Assembly: GCF_000725885.1 (NCBI RefSeq)
Contig: NZ_JODR01000007.1
Coordinates: forward strand, 191,701 to 255,700
Direction of reading: 5' to 3'
DNA length: 64,000 nucleotides
Source: Streptomyces albus subsp. albus
GTDB lineage: Bacteria > Actinomycetota > Actinomycetes > Streptomycetales > Streptomycetaceae
Shown here: positions 25,373 through 34,212 of the stretch, in pieces
Layout: each line of letters begins with the position of its first letter
Numbering within the stretch: position 1 is the stretch's first letter
The notes under the pieces: generated by a model
The model's database searches: none
What the model was told of the DNA's origin: nothing
Seen by the model: the letters and a program-made list of their open reading frames with translations, nothing else
Position numbers and translations under genes: made by a program

Positions 25373-26992
25373 TCAGGACCGGGCCAGCCGCTTGAGCAGC
25401 AGCGTGGAGGACACCGGCCGGGCACCGGCCGCCGTACAGCCGTCTGCCACCTCGCGGTCGCTGGAGACCACCACCACCGGCCGGCCCGGCGGCTCGGCCC
25501 GCACCAGACGCCGGATCAGCTCGTCCGCCGTCTGACCCGGCTTCGAGAAGAGGACCCGCACGCCGCGCGGCGGCGCCAGCAGCACCGGCGCCGCCAGCTC
25601 CGCGCCGTCGAACACACAGGTGACCTCCGCGTTGGACTGGGCCGCCAGCACCGCCAGCCCGCCCAGCAGCCGCAGCCGCTGCTTCTCCAGCGGCAGCGAG
25701 GGATAGCCGGTCTTGGTCACGTTGTAGCCGTCCACCACCAGATGCGCCTGGGGCAACGCCAGCAACTGGTCGAGCAGCGCCGGATCGGTGGCCGACAGCG
25801 CCCGGGCCGCCACGTCCTTCGGCGACATCCGCCCCGGCTCCACCGCCTCCACGGTGTCGGCCGGCCGGGTCTGGGACGGCGGCAGCGCCAGCTCGCGGCG
25901 CAGCCCCTGCGCCGCGTCCAGCACGGTGTCCAGCAGCAGCCGCACCCGCATGTCCTCCACGCTGCGGCCCTCCCGCACGGCACGCCGTCCGGCCTCCAGT
26001 GCGGACTCCGTCTCGGCCAGCCGCGACTTGAGCCGCCGCACCTCGCTGTCCGACGCGGCCTTCTCGGCGTTCGCGGCGGCCCGTACGGAATCCAGCTCCG
26101 CCTGGAGCTTGCGCAGCGCCGCCTCACCGCGCCGCACATCCGCCTGGGCGCTGCGCAGCCGCCGCTGGGTGCCGTCCAGTTCCTTGCGGAGCGCCTCCAG
26201 TTCGCGCCTGCCCCGCTCGGCCTCGTCCCGTGCGGTGCTCTTGGCCTGGGCCAGCTCGTCACGGAGCCGGGCCAGTTCGCGCTGCGCCTCCTCGCCGGCG
26301 CGTTCGGCCTGCGCCCGCTGAGCCTCCTCCCCGGCAGCCGCGACGAGCTTCGCCCAGCCGGGAGGCCGCAGGATGTAACCGGCGGCGGCCACATCGACCG
26401 GGTCCGCGGCGGCGGGCGGGGCGCCGCCGTCCAGGGCCTCCGCCAGCTGGGGCAGCTGTTCGCGCAGCCGGGCGGCGATGCGCTGCCGGAAGACCGCGTC
26501 GGTCTCCAGCGCCGTCGCCATCGCGTTCCCGCCGAACTTGGCGCGGCGCTGCGGGGTGAACCGGGCGTACTGCCGCAGCGGGGGCGGCAGTTCCGCGACG
26601 GTCAGCCCGCCGAGGGCGTCACCGGTGAAGGCGACCACGCGCCGCCGCACCTTCTCGGGCAACGGGCGCTCCAGCCCCTCACCGCCGTCGCCGCCACGGC
26701 CGTCGTCGCCGTCGTCACCGTCATGGCCGTCGTCACCGTCATGGCCGCCGTCGTCGCCGCCACGGCCGCCGCGGCCGTCGGCACCGTCTTCGACGGCGTC
26801 GCCGTCCGCCGGGCCGGGCGCCTCCTCGGGGCCGGGCGCCCGGTCCGGTTCCGGTTCACGGCGCCGTCCGGGCGGGACCCCCGCGGGTCCCGCCCCGGGC
26901 CCGGGGCCCGCTTCCGTGCCGGGCTCAGGCCCCGGGGGCGCGTCGGCAGCCTCGTACCGCCGCCGAGGGTCGCCGCCCGTCCGTTCCACCAC
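25373..26992 (-). CDS. NYN-domain (YacP-like PIN fold) protein with long coiled coil
   Basis: 539 residues. Residues 1-110 are low complexity, with a run of about 35 Asp/Gly/His residues. The middle (about 220-370) is an uninterrupted coiled coil rich in Glu, Arg, Ala and Gln. The C-terminal 150 residues form a NYN/PIN-like nuclease domain: LVVDGYNVTK, CVFDGAE and VVVSSDREVADG carry the acidic residues of the active site. It is probably an RNA-processing nuclease. GTG 26992 is the start used. The Asp/Gly-rich segment is likely disordered. Confidence 0.85.
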   Translation of the reverse strand: MVERTGGDPRRRYEAADAPPGPEPGTEAGPGPGAGPAGVPPGRRREPEPDRAPGPEEAPGPADGDAVEDGADGRGGRGGDDGGHDGDDGHDGDDGDDGRGGDGGEGLERPLPEKVRRRVVAFTGDALGGLTVAELPPPLRQYARFTPQRRAKFGGNAMATALETDAVFRQRIAARLREQLPQLAEALDGGAPPAAADPVDVAAAGYILRPPGWAKLVAAAGEEAQRAQAERAGEEAQRELARLRDELAQAKSTARDEAERGRRELEALRKELDGTQRRLRSAQADVRRGEAALRKLQAELDSVRAAANAEKAASDSEVRRLKSRLAETESALEAGRRAVREGRSVEDMRVRLLLDTVLDAAQGLRRELALPPSQTRPADTVEAVEPGRMSPKDVAARALSATDPALLDQLLALPQAHLVVDGYNVTKTGYPSLPLEKQRLRLLGGLAVLAAQSNAEVTCVFDGAELAAPVLLAPPRGVRVLFSKPGQTADELIRRLVRAEPPGRPVVVVSSDREVADGCTAAGARPVSSTLLLKRLARS

Positions 26993-27033
26993 CGGTCACA
27001 CCTGCCGTCTCACGACCTGATCTCCTCCAGGCC

Positions 27034-27273
27034 CTACACCTGGGCGCTGGGCCGGTCCACCAGTTCGATCTGGTCGACGGCGTTGCACCATCGGCAGCGC
27101 ACGGACTCGATGCTCTCATCGAGCACTTCCCGCTCCTCGACCTTGGGTGCTCCGGCCAGGTCCAGATGGACGTACTCGACCACCTTGCTGGAGCGGGTGA
27201 CGTCGAACCGGGTCAGGTTGCCGCACAGCGTGCAGCGCCAGCGCGTCTCGTCCGTGGGCGTGGGGACCGCCAT
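27034..27273 (-). CDS. Small zinc-ribbon protein, actinomycete conserved
   Basis: 79 residues with CTLCGN near 15 and CRWCN near 62, two CxxC pairs that should bind one zinc ion, separated by a beta-rich segment (RFDVTRSSKVVEYVHLDL). No other domain. Starting at ATG 27273 gives the MAVPTPTDETRW N-terminus; upstream in-frame ATG at 27339 would add 22 residues not expected in this family. It precedes the NYN gene on the same strand with a 41-base gap. Function unknown; binding to nucleic acid or protein is a guess. Confidence 0.8.
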   Translation of the reverse strand: MAVPTPTDETRWRCTLCGNLTRFDVTRSSKVVEYVHLDLAGAPKVEEREVLDESIESVRCRWCNAVDQIELVDRPSAQV

Positions 27274-27459
27274 CGTCTCTGTCCTCGTTTCCTTGAGGTC
27301 GGGTCCGTGGGTGCGCTGCGCTTCCGCAGAACACGTCACGGGCGTGCGGCGCGGGGTCAGGTCCGGTCAACCCTACGGCTTGGGACCGTCCGCGTGCCCC
27401 CGCGTGTGTCGAGGAGCATGCCCGGAGACGGACGGACACACAGCCGTCATGATCCGGAC

Positions 27460-28194
27460 ATGGACCACACCGACGACCCCGGCGCCACGCCCCCGCGCCG
27501 TACCGGAAGGAGACGCCCCTGGGTGACGTACGCGCTGATCGGCTGCTGCTTCCTGGTCTTCCTGGCGGGCCCGGCCTCCGGCGTCGTCCCCTCCCACGGT
27601 ACGGGGCGGCTGGTTCAGGAGAGCCGGGCGGCCTGGTTCGACCGGTGGGGCGTGGTGCCCGAGGCGCTGCTGAGCGGAAGGGCGCGCCCCCTGCTGACAC
27701 CGCTGACCGCGCTGTTCCTGCACGCCAACTGGCTGCACCTGCTGGGCAACCTGCTCTTCCTGTTCGTCTTCGGCGGCCCGGTCGAACAGCGCATGGGCCC
27801 GCCCCGCTTCGCCCTCTTCTACCTGGGGACCGGCTACGCGGCGATGTGCTGCTACGCGGTGGCGCACCCGGAGTCGGCGCAGCCGCTGGTCGGTGCGTCG
27901 GGCGCGGTCTCCGCCGTACTGGGCGCCTTCCTCTTCCTGCACCCCCGCACCCGGGTGACCAGCGTCTTCCCCTTCCTCTTCTTCCTTCCGCTGCGGTTCC
28001 CCGCCTGGGCGGTGCTGCTGTTCTGGGTCACCCTCCAGTGGCTGGCCGCGCGCCAGGACGCGGGCGGGCCCGGCATCGCCCACCTCGCCCACGTGGCCGG
28101 ATTCACGCTGGGCTTCCTCTGTGCCTGGCTCGGACACCGCCGGGCTAGAGTGACCGGGCCAACCCCGGCATGTGAGGGAGAGAGACCACCGTGA
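27460..28194 (+). CDS. Rhomboid-family intramembrane serine protease
   Basis: 244 residues with six or seven membrane segments. The catalytic Ser147 in VGASGAVS and His211 in IAHLAHVAGF form the dyad, and HANWLHLLGN at 88-97 is the conserved rhomboid helix-2 motif. It cleaves membrane proteins within the bilayer; the substrate is unknown. ATG 27460 is preferred; ATG 27418 is in frame but its purine-rich sequence is too close. Its stop overlaps the next gene's GTG as GTGA, so the two are translationally coupled. Confidence 0.88.
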   Translation: MDHTDDPGATPPRRTGRRRPWVTYALIGCCFLVFLAGPASGVVPSHGTGRLVQESRAAWFDRWGVVPEALLSGRARPLLTPLTALFLHANWLHLLGNLLFLFVFGGPVEQRMGPPRFALFYLGTGYAAMCCYAVAHPESAQPLVGASGAVSAVLGAFLFLHPRTRVTSVFPFLFFLPLRFPAWAVLLFWVTLQWLAARQDAGGPGIAHLAHVAGFTLGFLCAWLGHRRARVTGPTPACEGERPP

Positions 28195-28472
28195 TCACTT
28201 CGATCGTGCTGATCCGGACGAGCACCGACAGCATCCCGGAGATCGCCGAGCAGATCGCCGCCATCGACGGTGTCAGCGAGGTCTACTCCGTCACCGGCGC
28301 GCACGACCTGATCGCCATGGTGCGGGTCGCCCACCACGACGACCTCGCCGACATCATCCCCGGCCGGATCAGCAAGGTCCCCGGCGTCCAGGCGACCGAG
28401 ACCCACATCGCGTTCCGCACCTACTCGCAGCACGACCTGGAGACGGCGTTCGCCATCGGCCTGGACTCCTGA
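28191..28472 (+). CDS. Lrp/AsnC ligand-binding-domain protein (no DNA-binding domain)
   Basis: 93 residues covering only the RAM/AsnC effector-binding fold: ITSIVLIRTSTDSIPEIAEQ, then GVSEVYSVTGAHDLIAMV, the last holding the Gly-rich effector turn. The helix-turn-helix half of Lrp is absent, so it cannot bind DNA alone; such stand-alone RAM proteins may bind amino acids or modulate other Lrp proteins. GTG 28191 overlaps the rhomboid stop. Its 3' end converges on the SufS-like gene. Confidence 0.88.
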   Translation: MITSIVLIRTSTDSIPEIAEQIAAIDGVSEVYSVTGAHDLIAMVRVAHHDDLADIIPGRISKVPGVQATETHIAFRTYSQHDLETAFAIGLDS

Positions 28473-28579
28473 CGGCGGCGAGGCCAGGCCCGATCACGGG
28501 GACCCCGCGGCGGTCCGGTGGGCCCGTCCGCGTGACGGACCCGGACCGGTCCCCCGGCCCTGGTGGGCCGCCGCCCCGC

Positions 28580-29971
28580 TCAGCGGGCGGAGCGCTCCGG
28601 CGCCTCGGGGACGCACCGGCCGTCCTCCGTACGGTAGTTCCAGCGGGCGCCGTTGCCGACCAGTTCCCGGACCGCCGTGACGAACCGGTCCACGTGCTCG
28701 TCCGGGGTCCCGGCACCGAAACTGACCCGCACCGCGTTCAGGGCCCGCTCACCCGGCGCCGCCTCGGGCACCCCGCACTCGCCGGGGGTGTCCCCCGACT
28801 GCCCCAGCAACGTACGCAGCAGCGGATGCGCGCAGAAGAGCCCGTCCCGCACGCCGATCCCGTACTCCGCGGACAGCGCAGCCGCGAAGTGCGAACTGTT
28901 CCAGCCCTCCACCACGAAGGACAGCACGCCCACCCGGTCGGCGTCCTGCCCGAAGAGGGACAGCACCGTGACCTGGGGCAGCTCGGCCAGCCCCGCCCGC
29001 AGCCGGGCCAGCAGCTCCTCCTCGCGGGCGACGAGCCGGTCGAAACCGGCCTCGGTCAGCGCCCGGCAGGCCGAAGCGAGGGCGTACGCGCCGATCACGT
29101 TGGGCGAGCCCGCCTCGTGCCGGGCCGCGGTCGTGTGCCACTCGACGTCCACCCCGCCGTCCGCGCCGCGCACCACGCTGCGGCTCGCCCCGCCGCCCGC
29201 CAGATACGGCTCGGCCTCACGCAGCCAGTCAGCGCGGCCGGCCAGCACCCCCGCGCCGAAGGGTGCGTACAGCTTGTGCCCGGAGAACGCCACCCAGTCC
29301 GCCTCCAGCTCCGCCAGGTTCACCGGACGGTGCGGGGCCAGCTGCGCCGCGTCCAGTACGAGCCGCGCCCCGTGCCGGTGCGCCGCCCGTGCCAGCTCGC
29401 GCACCGGCCACACCTCGCCCGTCACGTTCGACGCGCCCGTCACGCACACCAGCTTCGGGCCCGCTGGCGCACCGTGGAGCGCCGCCTCCAGAGTGGCGAC
29501 GGCCGCCTCCGGGGAGCGCGGCGCGTCCAGATACGTCACCTCACGGCCCCGCCACGGCAGCAGCGAGGCATGGTGCTCCGTCTCGAACACGAACACCCGC
29601 GTGCCCTGCGGCAACACCGATGCCAGCAGATTGAGGGAATCGGTCGTGGCCCGCGTGAAGACGACCTGGTCACCCTCCCGGCAGCCCACGAACTCGGCGA
29701 CCGTCCGCCGGCTCTGTTCGAACAACTCCGTCGACAACTGCGACAGATGACCGGCACCCCGGTGGACGCTGCCGTAGTACGGCGCATACGCGGCCACGTC
29801 GTCCCACACCCGCTGCAGCGCGGGGGCACTCGCCGCGTAGTCGAGCGCCGCGTACGTCACCTCCCCGCCGGTGACGAGCGGCACGCGGACATCGGCGCCG
29901 AGGACGGGAAGCGGCGTGACCCCCTCGGAACAAGAGGTCTTTTCCGGGGCAAAAGCGGCATCGAACGGCAT
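28580..29971 (-). CDS. SufS-like cysteine desulfurase (class V aminotransferase fold) under SAM-IV control
   Basis: 463-residue PLP enzyme. TEHHASLLPW at 131-140, DAAQLAPH near 208 and the Schiff-base Lys233 in SGHKLYAPFG are present, and Cys380 in RDGLFCAHPL aligns with the catalytic cysteine of SufS-type desulfurases (RxGHHCAxPL). Expected reaction: cysteine to alanine with transfer of the sulfur to the enzyme. No suf genes adjoin it. The riboswitch in its leader implies a role in methionine or cysteine economy rather than Fe-S assembly. A cysteine/selenocysteine lyase remains possible. ATG 29971 follows GGGAG; an in-frame GTG at 30034 is the alternative. Confidence 0.85.
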   Translation of the reverse strand: MPFDAAFAPEKTSCSEGVTPLPVLGADVRVPLVTGGEVTYAALDYAASAPALQRVWDDVAAYAPYYGSVHRGAGHLSQLSTELFEQSRRTVAEFVGCREGDQVVFTRATTDSLNLLASVLPQGTRVFVFETEHHASLLPWRGREVTYLDAPRSPEAAVATLEAALHGAPAGPKLVCVTGASNVTGEVWPVRELARAAHRHGARLVLDAAQLAPHRPVNLAELEADWVAFSGHKLYAPFGAGVLAGRADWLREAEPYLAGGGASRSVVRGADGGVDVEWHTTAARHEAGSPNVIGAYALASACRALTEAGFDRLVAREEELLARLRAGLAELPQVTVLSLFGQDADRVGVLSFVVEGWNSSHFAAALSAEYGIGVRDGLFCAHPLLRTLLGQSGDTPGECGVPEAAPGERALNAVRVSFGAGTPDEHVDRFVTAVRELVGNGARWNYRTEDGRCVPEAPERSAR

Positions 29972-30062
29972 GGTTGGGCTCCCACGGGCAGAACCGGGCG
30001 ACCCGTCACGGCGCGGGACAGCGCCATCGGGCACGCGAGGAAAAAGGAAGAGACAGAACCGG

Positions 30063-30083
30063 AAAAGGGCCGACTTCGGCCCT
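30063..30083 (-). terminator. Intrinsic terminator in the SufS-like gene leader
   Basis: Minus-strand AGGGCCGA and TCGGCCCT (30066-30083) form a 7-8 bp stem followed by TTTT (30063-30066), 92 bases before the start codon and about 58 bases after the riboswitch core. It is the probable expression platform of the upstream riboswitch. Confidence 0.75.
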
Positions 30084-30140
30084 AGCGCATTCGCTTGCTC
30101 ACGGAAGGCTCCCTCGAAGACCAGGACCCCTGGCGGAGAG

Positions 30141-30260
30141 GGATCCGCGCTTGCCGCAGACCTTGCTGTCCTACGGCCTGGTCATCACCCGGGGCACCCC
30201 GCCACGGACGGAGGGTTGCCGGACAGCGGGCCGGGGCCTTTGTCGCTGTCGCTCGTGACC
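30141..30260 (-). promoter_or_regulatory. SAM-IV riboswitch aptamer
   Basis: Minus-strand sequence starts GGTCACGAGCGACAG (30260 downward), then CCGGCAACCCTCC, GGGGTGCCCCGGGTGATGAC and finally GCGGCAAGCGCGGATCC (30141). Order and wording match the actinobacterial SAM-IV aptamer: GGTCA at the 5' end pairs with TGACC to close P1, GGCAACC and GGGGTGCC form the SAM-binding internal loop, and GGCAAGCGCGG is the 3' element peculiar to type IV. Identified by memory of the family sequence, without a covariance search. Expected to switch off the SufS-like gene when SAM is abundant. Confidence 0.88.
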
Positions 30261-30344
30261 TGTGAGGGAGTATGCCACACGCTGTGCGCGGCGCACATGC
30301 CCCGTCTTGCCATGCGGACCCCCTCCCAGCAGGGGCTCCGCCCC

Positions 30345-30470
30345 TGGTGCCCCATGGGTGGGGCCCCCGCCCCTTGGCTGGGGCCTGCGCCCCTGTGCTC
30401 CCCCATTGGGTGGGGCCCTTATCCCTTTGGCTGGGGCCTCCGCCCCCTTGCTCCCCCATTTGTTGGGGGC
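30345..30470 (+). repeat. GC-rich tandem repeat of about 51-53 bp next to dispersed repeat copy 1
   Basis: Units begin near 30350 and 30400 (CCCCATTGGGTGGGG-like, then a TTGGCTGGGGCC segment) with a third partial unit at 30453 that runs into the dispersed repeat. Each unit can fold into GGGGCC/GGCCCC stems. The whole 29972-30777 gap (806 bases) holds the riboswitch, terminator, these repeats and no gene. Confidence 0.6.
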
Positions 30471-30677
30471 TCTGCCCCCAAACCCCCGGTCCTCGCCGGA
30501 CGGGCGTTGGGGCGGCTCCGCCCCCCAACCGCCCCCCGCTAGGGGGCTTCGCCCCCTAGGACCCCCGGCCGAAAGAGCCTGAGCCCGTTGACGTGAGACC
30601 AGTCCGCCTTGCGGCGGGAGCCCTTGGCGGGGTTTGTGACTCCGTTGATGTCCGTTGTTGTTTCCGTTGGGGCACCA
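30457..30677 (+). repeat. Dispersed repeat, copy 1 (about 220 bp)
   Basis: Begins CATTTGTTGGGGGCTCTGCC and ends near CCGTTGGGGCACCA. It matches the reverse complement of 49520-49767 almost base for base over most of its length, including GGACGGGCGTTGGGGCGG, CGCTAGGGGGCT and GCGGCGGGAGCCCTTGGCGG. It contains several short palindromes (GGGGGCTCTGCCCCC, AGGGGGCTTCGCCCCCT) and no gene. Not identified as a known insertion sequence. Confidence 0.85.
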
Positions 30678-30777
30678 AGGGTGTGGGCCGACCGGGTGGG
30701 GTTCTGGGGGGCTCTGCGATGAGTTTGGGGGTGGGGTCAGGTCTTCAAGGAGAGTGCTCCGGTCTACGGGAGGTCCC

Positions 30778-31260
30778 ATGCAGCAGGCGCAGAAGATCAA
30801 GACGTTTCTCTGGTACGACGACCAGGCGGAGGAGGCGGCGAACTTCTACGTGTCCCTCTTCGAGGGCTCCCGCATCGTGGAGGTCACCCGCTACAGCGAG
30901 GCGGGCCCGGGTGAGCCCGGTTCGGTGATGACCGTGGTCTTCGAGCTGGCGGGGCAGCAGTACGTGGCCCTCAACGGCGGTCCGCAGTTCACGTTCACCG
31001 AGGCGGTCTCCCTCCAGGTGGACTGCGATTCCCAGGAGGAGGTGGACAGCCTCTGGGAGAAGCTGACGGCCGACGGGGGCCGGCCGGGCCCGTGCGGCTG
31101 GCTGAAGGACAAGTACGGGCTGTCCTGGCAGATCGTCCCCCGTCGGCTGTTCGAACTGCTGGCGGACTCGGACAAGCGGCGGGCCGAGGCGGTCACCCGC
31201 GCCATGCTCGGCATGGGGAAGCTGGACGTCGCCCAGTTGGAGGCCGCGGCCGGGCAGTGA
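30778..31260 (+). CDS. VOC-superfamily (PhnB-like) protein
   Basis: 160 residues with the PhnB/glyoxalase-like pattern: IKTFLWYDDQAEEAANFYVS at the N-terminus, FELAGQQYVALNGGPQF in the centre and SLQVDCDSQEEVDSLWEKL, followed by a WQIVPRRLFELL segment. Small metal-dependent or binding proteins of this fold include methyltransferase-named relatives whose activity is not established. ATG 30778 has GGGAGG five bases upstream, which decides the start. It stands alone between the dispersed repeat and the converging trpD. Confidence 0.85.
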   Translation: MQQAQKIKTFLWYDDQAEEAANFYVSLFEGSRIVEVTRYSEAGPGEPGSVMTVVFELAGQQYVALNGGPQFTFTEAVSLQVDCDSQEEVDSLWEKLTADGGRPGPCGWLKDKYGLSWQIVPRRLFELLADSDKRRAEAVTRAMLGMGKLDVAQLEAAAGQ

Positions 31261-31290
31261 CCGGGCCGGGGGCCGTCGCGGGGCGGCCCC

Positions 31291-32358
31291 TCACCGGCGG
31301 TGGCTGGCCTCCACCCACCGTTCCAGTGCGGCGCGTGCGGCGCCCGAGTCGATGGACTCTGCGGCCCGTCGCATCCCGGCGGCGATCTGCTCGCTCAGCG
31401 GCGCGTCCCGCAGGTCGAGGGCGACGAGGGCGGCGGCGGAGTTGAGCAGGACGGCGTCCCGCACGGGACCGGTCTCCCCCTCCAGCAGCCGGCGGGCGAC
31501 ATCCGCGTTGTAGGCGGCGTCGGCACCCCGCAGCGCTTCGACGGGCACCAGGTCGATGCCCACGTCGCGGGGGTCGAAGCTCTCCTCGCGCACGGTGCCG
31601 TCACGTACGACCCAGACGGTGGACGTGGCCGTGGTCGTCAGTTCGTCCAGCCCGTCGTCCCCGCGGAAGACCAGCGCGGAGGAGCCGCGGGCCGCGAGCA
31701 CTCCGGCGATGATAGGGGCCATCCGCGCGTCGGCGACGCCGGTGGCCTGGGCGCGGACCCGCGCCGGGTTGGTGAGCGGGCCCAGGAAGTTGAACGGGGT
31801 GGCCACGCCCAGTTCCTTGCGGGCGGTGCCCACGTGCCGCAGCGAGGGGTGGAAGAGCACCGCGAAGCAGAAGGTGATGCCCGCCTCGGCGGCCACCTGC
31901 GCCACCCGTTCCGGGGGCAGTTCCAGGTCCACGCCGAGCTTCTCCAGCACGTCGGAGGCCCCGCTGGCGCTGGAGGAGGCCCGGTTGCCGTGCTTGACGA
32001 CCTTCACCCCGGTCCCGGCGACGACGATCGCCGACATGGTGGAGATGTTCACCGTCTTGGCCCGGTCGCCGCCGGTGCCGACGATGTCCACGGCCGGGCC
32101 CGGCACCTCGATGGTCCGCGCGTGCCGGTACATGGCCCGTACCAGGCCGGAGATCTCCTCGACGGTCTCGCCCTTGGCCCGCAGCGCCACCGCGAACCCG
32201 GCGATCTGCGCGTCGGTGGCCTCGCCCCGCATGATGCGGTCCATCGCCCAGGCGGTGGCGTCCTCGCTCAGGTCCTGGCCGGCCAGCAGGGCGCTGAGCA
32301 CGTCGGGCCAGGAGTGCGCCGCCATGGTGTCGCCTCCGGCGGGGGTAGCAGCGCTCAT
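31291..32358 (-). CDS. trpD: Anthranilate phosphoribosyltransferase
   Basis: Second step of tryptophan synthesis, joining anthranilate with phosphoribosyl pyrophosphate. [14 protein letters not shown] near residues 90-103 is the PRPP loop, [18 protein letters not shown] near 120-137 the second substrate site, and [11 protein letters not shown] near 185 the conserved block; DDGLDE is present. The protein is 355 residues from ATG 32358; ATG 32325 has a much better GGAGG and would give 344 residues. The gene is well separated from the trpE fusion gene and sits downstream of qcrB on the same strand, as it does in mycobacteria. Confidence 0.96.
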   Translation of the reverse strand: MSAATPAGGDTMAAHSWPDVLSALLAGQDLSEDATAWAMDRIMRGEATDAQIAGFAVALRAKGETVEEISGLVRAMYRHARTIEVPGPAVDIVGTGGDRAKTVNISTMSAIVVAGTGVKVVKHGNRASSSASGASDVLEKLGVDLELPPERVAQVAAEAGITFCFAVLFHPSLRHVGTARKELGVATPFNFLGPLTNPARVRAQATGVADARMAPIIAGVLAARGSSALVFRGDDGLDELTTTATSTVWVVRDGTVREESFDPRDVGIDLVPVEALRGADAAYNADVARRLLEGETGPVRDAVLLNSAAALVALDLRDAPLSEQIAAGMRRAAESIDSGAARAALERWVEASHRR

Positions 32359-32559
32359 GGGAACCACATCCTGGCAGTAGACCGACGTGAATGGTGCCGC
32401 CACCCTATCGACTCCGGGCGGCTGTGCGGCGGCCCGTTCAACCCGTGGGCACGCGGTACGTGAGGAGTGCCCGTACGCCCGGAAGGGGCCCACGGGACGG
32501 ACCCGTGAACCCCTTCCGGTGTGGCGGATTCAGCTGGTGCAGCTGTCGGCAGCGTGCGG

Positions 32560-34212
32560 TCAGTGGTGGCCGTGGCTGCTTTCGATCTCGCGGTACTCCT
32601 CCCGCGTCGGCTTCGGGATCTGGCCGGACTCGCCGTAGTAGCCCTTGGAGAGCCGGGCCCGCAGCTTCTGACCGCGGGAGATCTTCCGCTCGACACCGTT
32701 CTCGTCGGTACGCGGCCCGATCTCGACGGGCTGGTACTGGTCGTGAGCGGTGAGCGTGTGCAGCTGCTCCTGGGAGAGCGGCTCGTGGATCTCGACGAAC
32801 TCGCCGTGCGGGAGCCGCTTGATGGTGCCGGTCTCGCGACCGTGCAGCACCTTCTCCCTGTCCTTGCGCTGGAGGCCCAGGCAGACGCGGCGGGTGATGA
32901 TGAACACCAGGACCGGCAGGACGAAGAACGCCACCCGCACGAACCAGGTGATCGCGTTGATCGACAGGTGGAAGTGCGTCGCCCACAGGTCGTTGCCGCC
33001 GCCGACGAGGCACACGAAGTACCAGGAGATCCACGCGGCGCCGAAGGCGGTACGCGTCGGGGCGTTCCGCGGCCGGTCGGCGATGTGGTGCTCCCGCTTG
33101 TCGCCGGTGACCCACGCCTCGATGAACGGGTACAGCGCGATGGTGACCAGCACCAGCGGGAAGATGATCATCACCGGGATGAACACGCCGAGCACCAGCG
33201 TGTGGCCCCAGGCGTTGATCTCCCAGCCGGGCATCACACGCACCAGGCCCTCGGAGAAGCCCATGTACCAGTCGGGCTGCGCGTTGGTGGACACCTGGTC
33301 CGGCCGGTAGGGGCCCAGCACCCAGATCGGGTTGATGCTGAAGAGCGCCGCGATCGCCGCGATCACACCGAAGACCAGGAAGAAGAAGCCTCCCGCCTTG
33401 GCCATGTAGACCGGCAGCAGCGGCATGCCGACCACGTTGGTGTTCTTGCGGCCGGGGCCCGCGAACTGGGTGTGCTTGTGGTAGAAGACCAGGATCAGGT
33501 GCGCCACCAGCAGCCCGAGCATGATGCCCGGCAGCAGCAGGATGTGGATGGAGTAGAACCGCGCGACGAAGTCGTCACCCGGGAACTCCCCGCCGAAGAG
33601 GAACATCGACAGGTACGTGCCCACGATCGGCACGGACAGGATCGCGCCCTCCATGAAGCGGACACCGGTACCGGACAGCAGGTCGTCCGGCAGCGAGTAA
33701 CCGGTGAAGCCGGTGAACATGCCCAGTGCGAAGAGCAGGAACCCGAAGACCCAGTTGACCTCGCGCGGCTTGCGGAACGCCCCCGTGAAGAAGACGCGCA
33801 TCATGTGCACGAACATCGCCGCGAGGAAGATCAGCGCCGCCCAGTGGTGGATCTGCCGCACGAGCAGACCGCCGCGCACGTCGAAGCTGATGTCCAGCGT
33901 CGAGGCGTACGCCTCCGACATCCGCACCCCGTGCATCGGGGTGTAGGCGCCGTGGTACTCCACCTCGTTCATCGACGGGTGGAAGAACAGCGTCAGGTAG
34001 ACGCCGGTCAGGATGATGATGATGAAGCTGTAGAGCGCGACCTCACCCAGCATGAAGGACCAGTGGTCCGGGAAGATCTTGCGCATGTTGGCCTTGGCGA
34101 GGCTGTAGATGCCCAGCCGTCCGTCGGCCCAGTCGGCGACCCGCTCCCCCGCGGGCGCCTTCTTCTTGCCCTCGGCAGCGGCGCTGCCATGGGCCTCGGT
34201 TGCTGTACTCAT
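32560..34212 (-). CDS. qcrB: Cytochrome bc1 complex cytochrome b subunit
   Basis: 550-residue integral membrane subunit carrying both b hemes and the quinol sites. RQIHHWAALIF and FYSIHILLLPG supply paired heme-ligating histidines; GYSLPDDLLSG, NPIWVLGPYRPDQV and QPDWYMG mark the Qo region. The C-terminal extension beyond the eighth helix (DREKVLHGRETGTIKRLPHGE onwards) is typical of actinobacteria, where bc1 and aa3 oxidase form one supercomplex. Start ATG 34212 overlaps the qcrA stop (ATGA). Confidence 0.97.
   Translation of the reverse strand: MSTATEAHGSAAAEGKKKAPAGERVADWADGRLGIYSLAKANMRKIFPDHWSFMLGEVALYSFIIIILTGVYLTLFFHPSMNEVEYHGAYTPMHGVRMSEAYASTLDISFDVRGGLLVRQIHHWAALIFLAAMFVHMMRVFFTGAFRKPREVNWVFGFLLFALGMFTGFTGYSLPDDLLSGTGVRFMEGAILSVPIVGTYLSMFLFGGEFPGDDFVARFYSIHILLLPGIMLGLLVAHLILVFYHKHTQFAGPGRKNTNVVGMPLLPVYMAKAGGFFFLVFGVIAAIAALFSINPIWVLGPYRPDQVSTNAQPDWYMGFSEGLVRVMPGWEINAWGHTLVLGVFIPVMIIFPLVLVTIALYPFIEAWVTGDKREHHIADRPRNAPTRTAFGAAWISWYFVCLVGGGNDLWATHFHLSINAITWFVRVAFFVLPVLVFIITRRVCLGLQRKDREKVLHGRETGTIKRLPHGEFVEIHEPLSQEQLHTLTAHDQYQPVEIGPRTDENGVERKISRGQKLRARLSKGYYGESGQIPKPTREEYREIESSHGHH

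Noticed and set aside
30262..30582. Several overlapping Pro/Gly/Trp-rich frames on both strands
   Set aside because: They translate the palindromic repeats, have no ribosome-binding sites, and all frames are open only because of the repeat composition.
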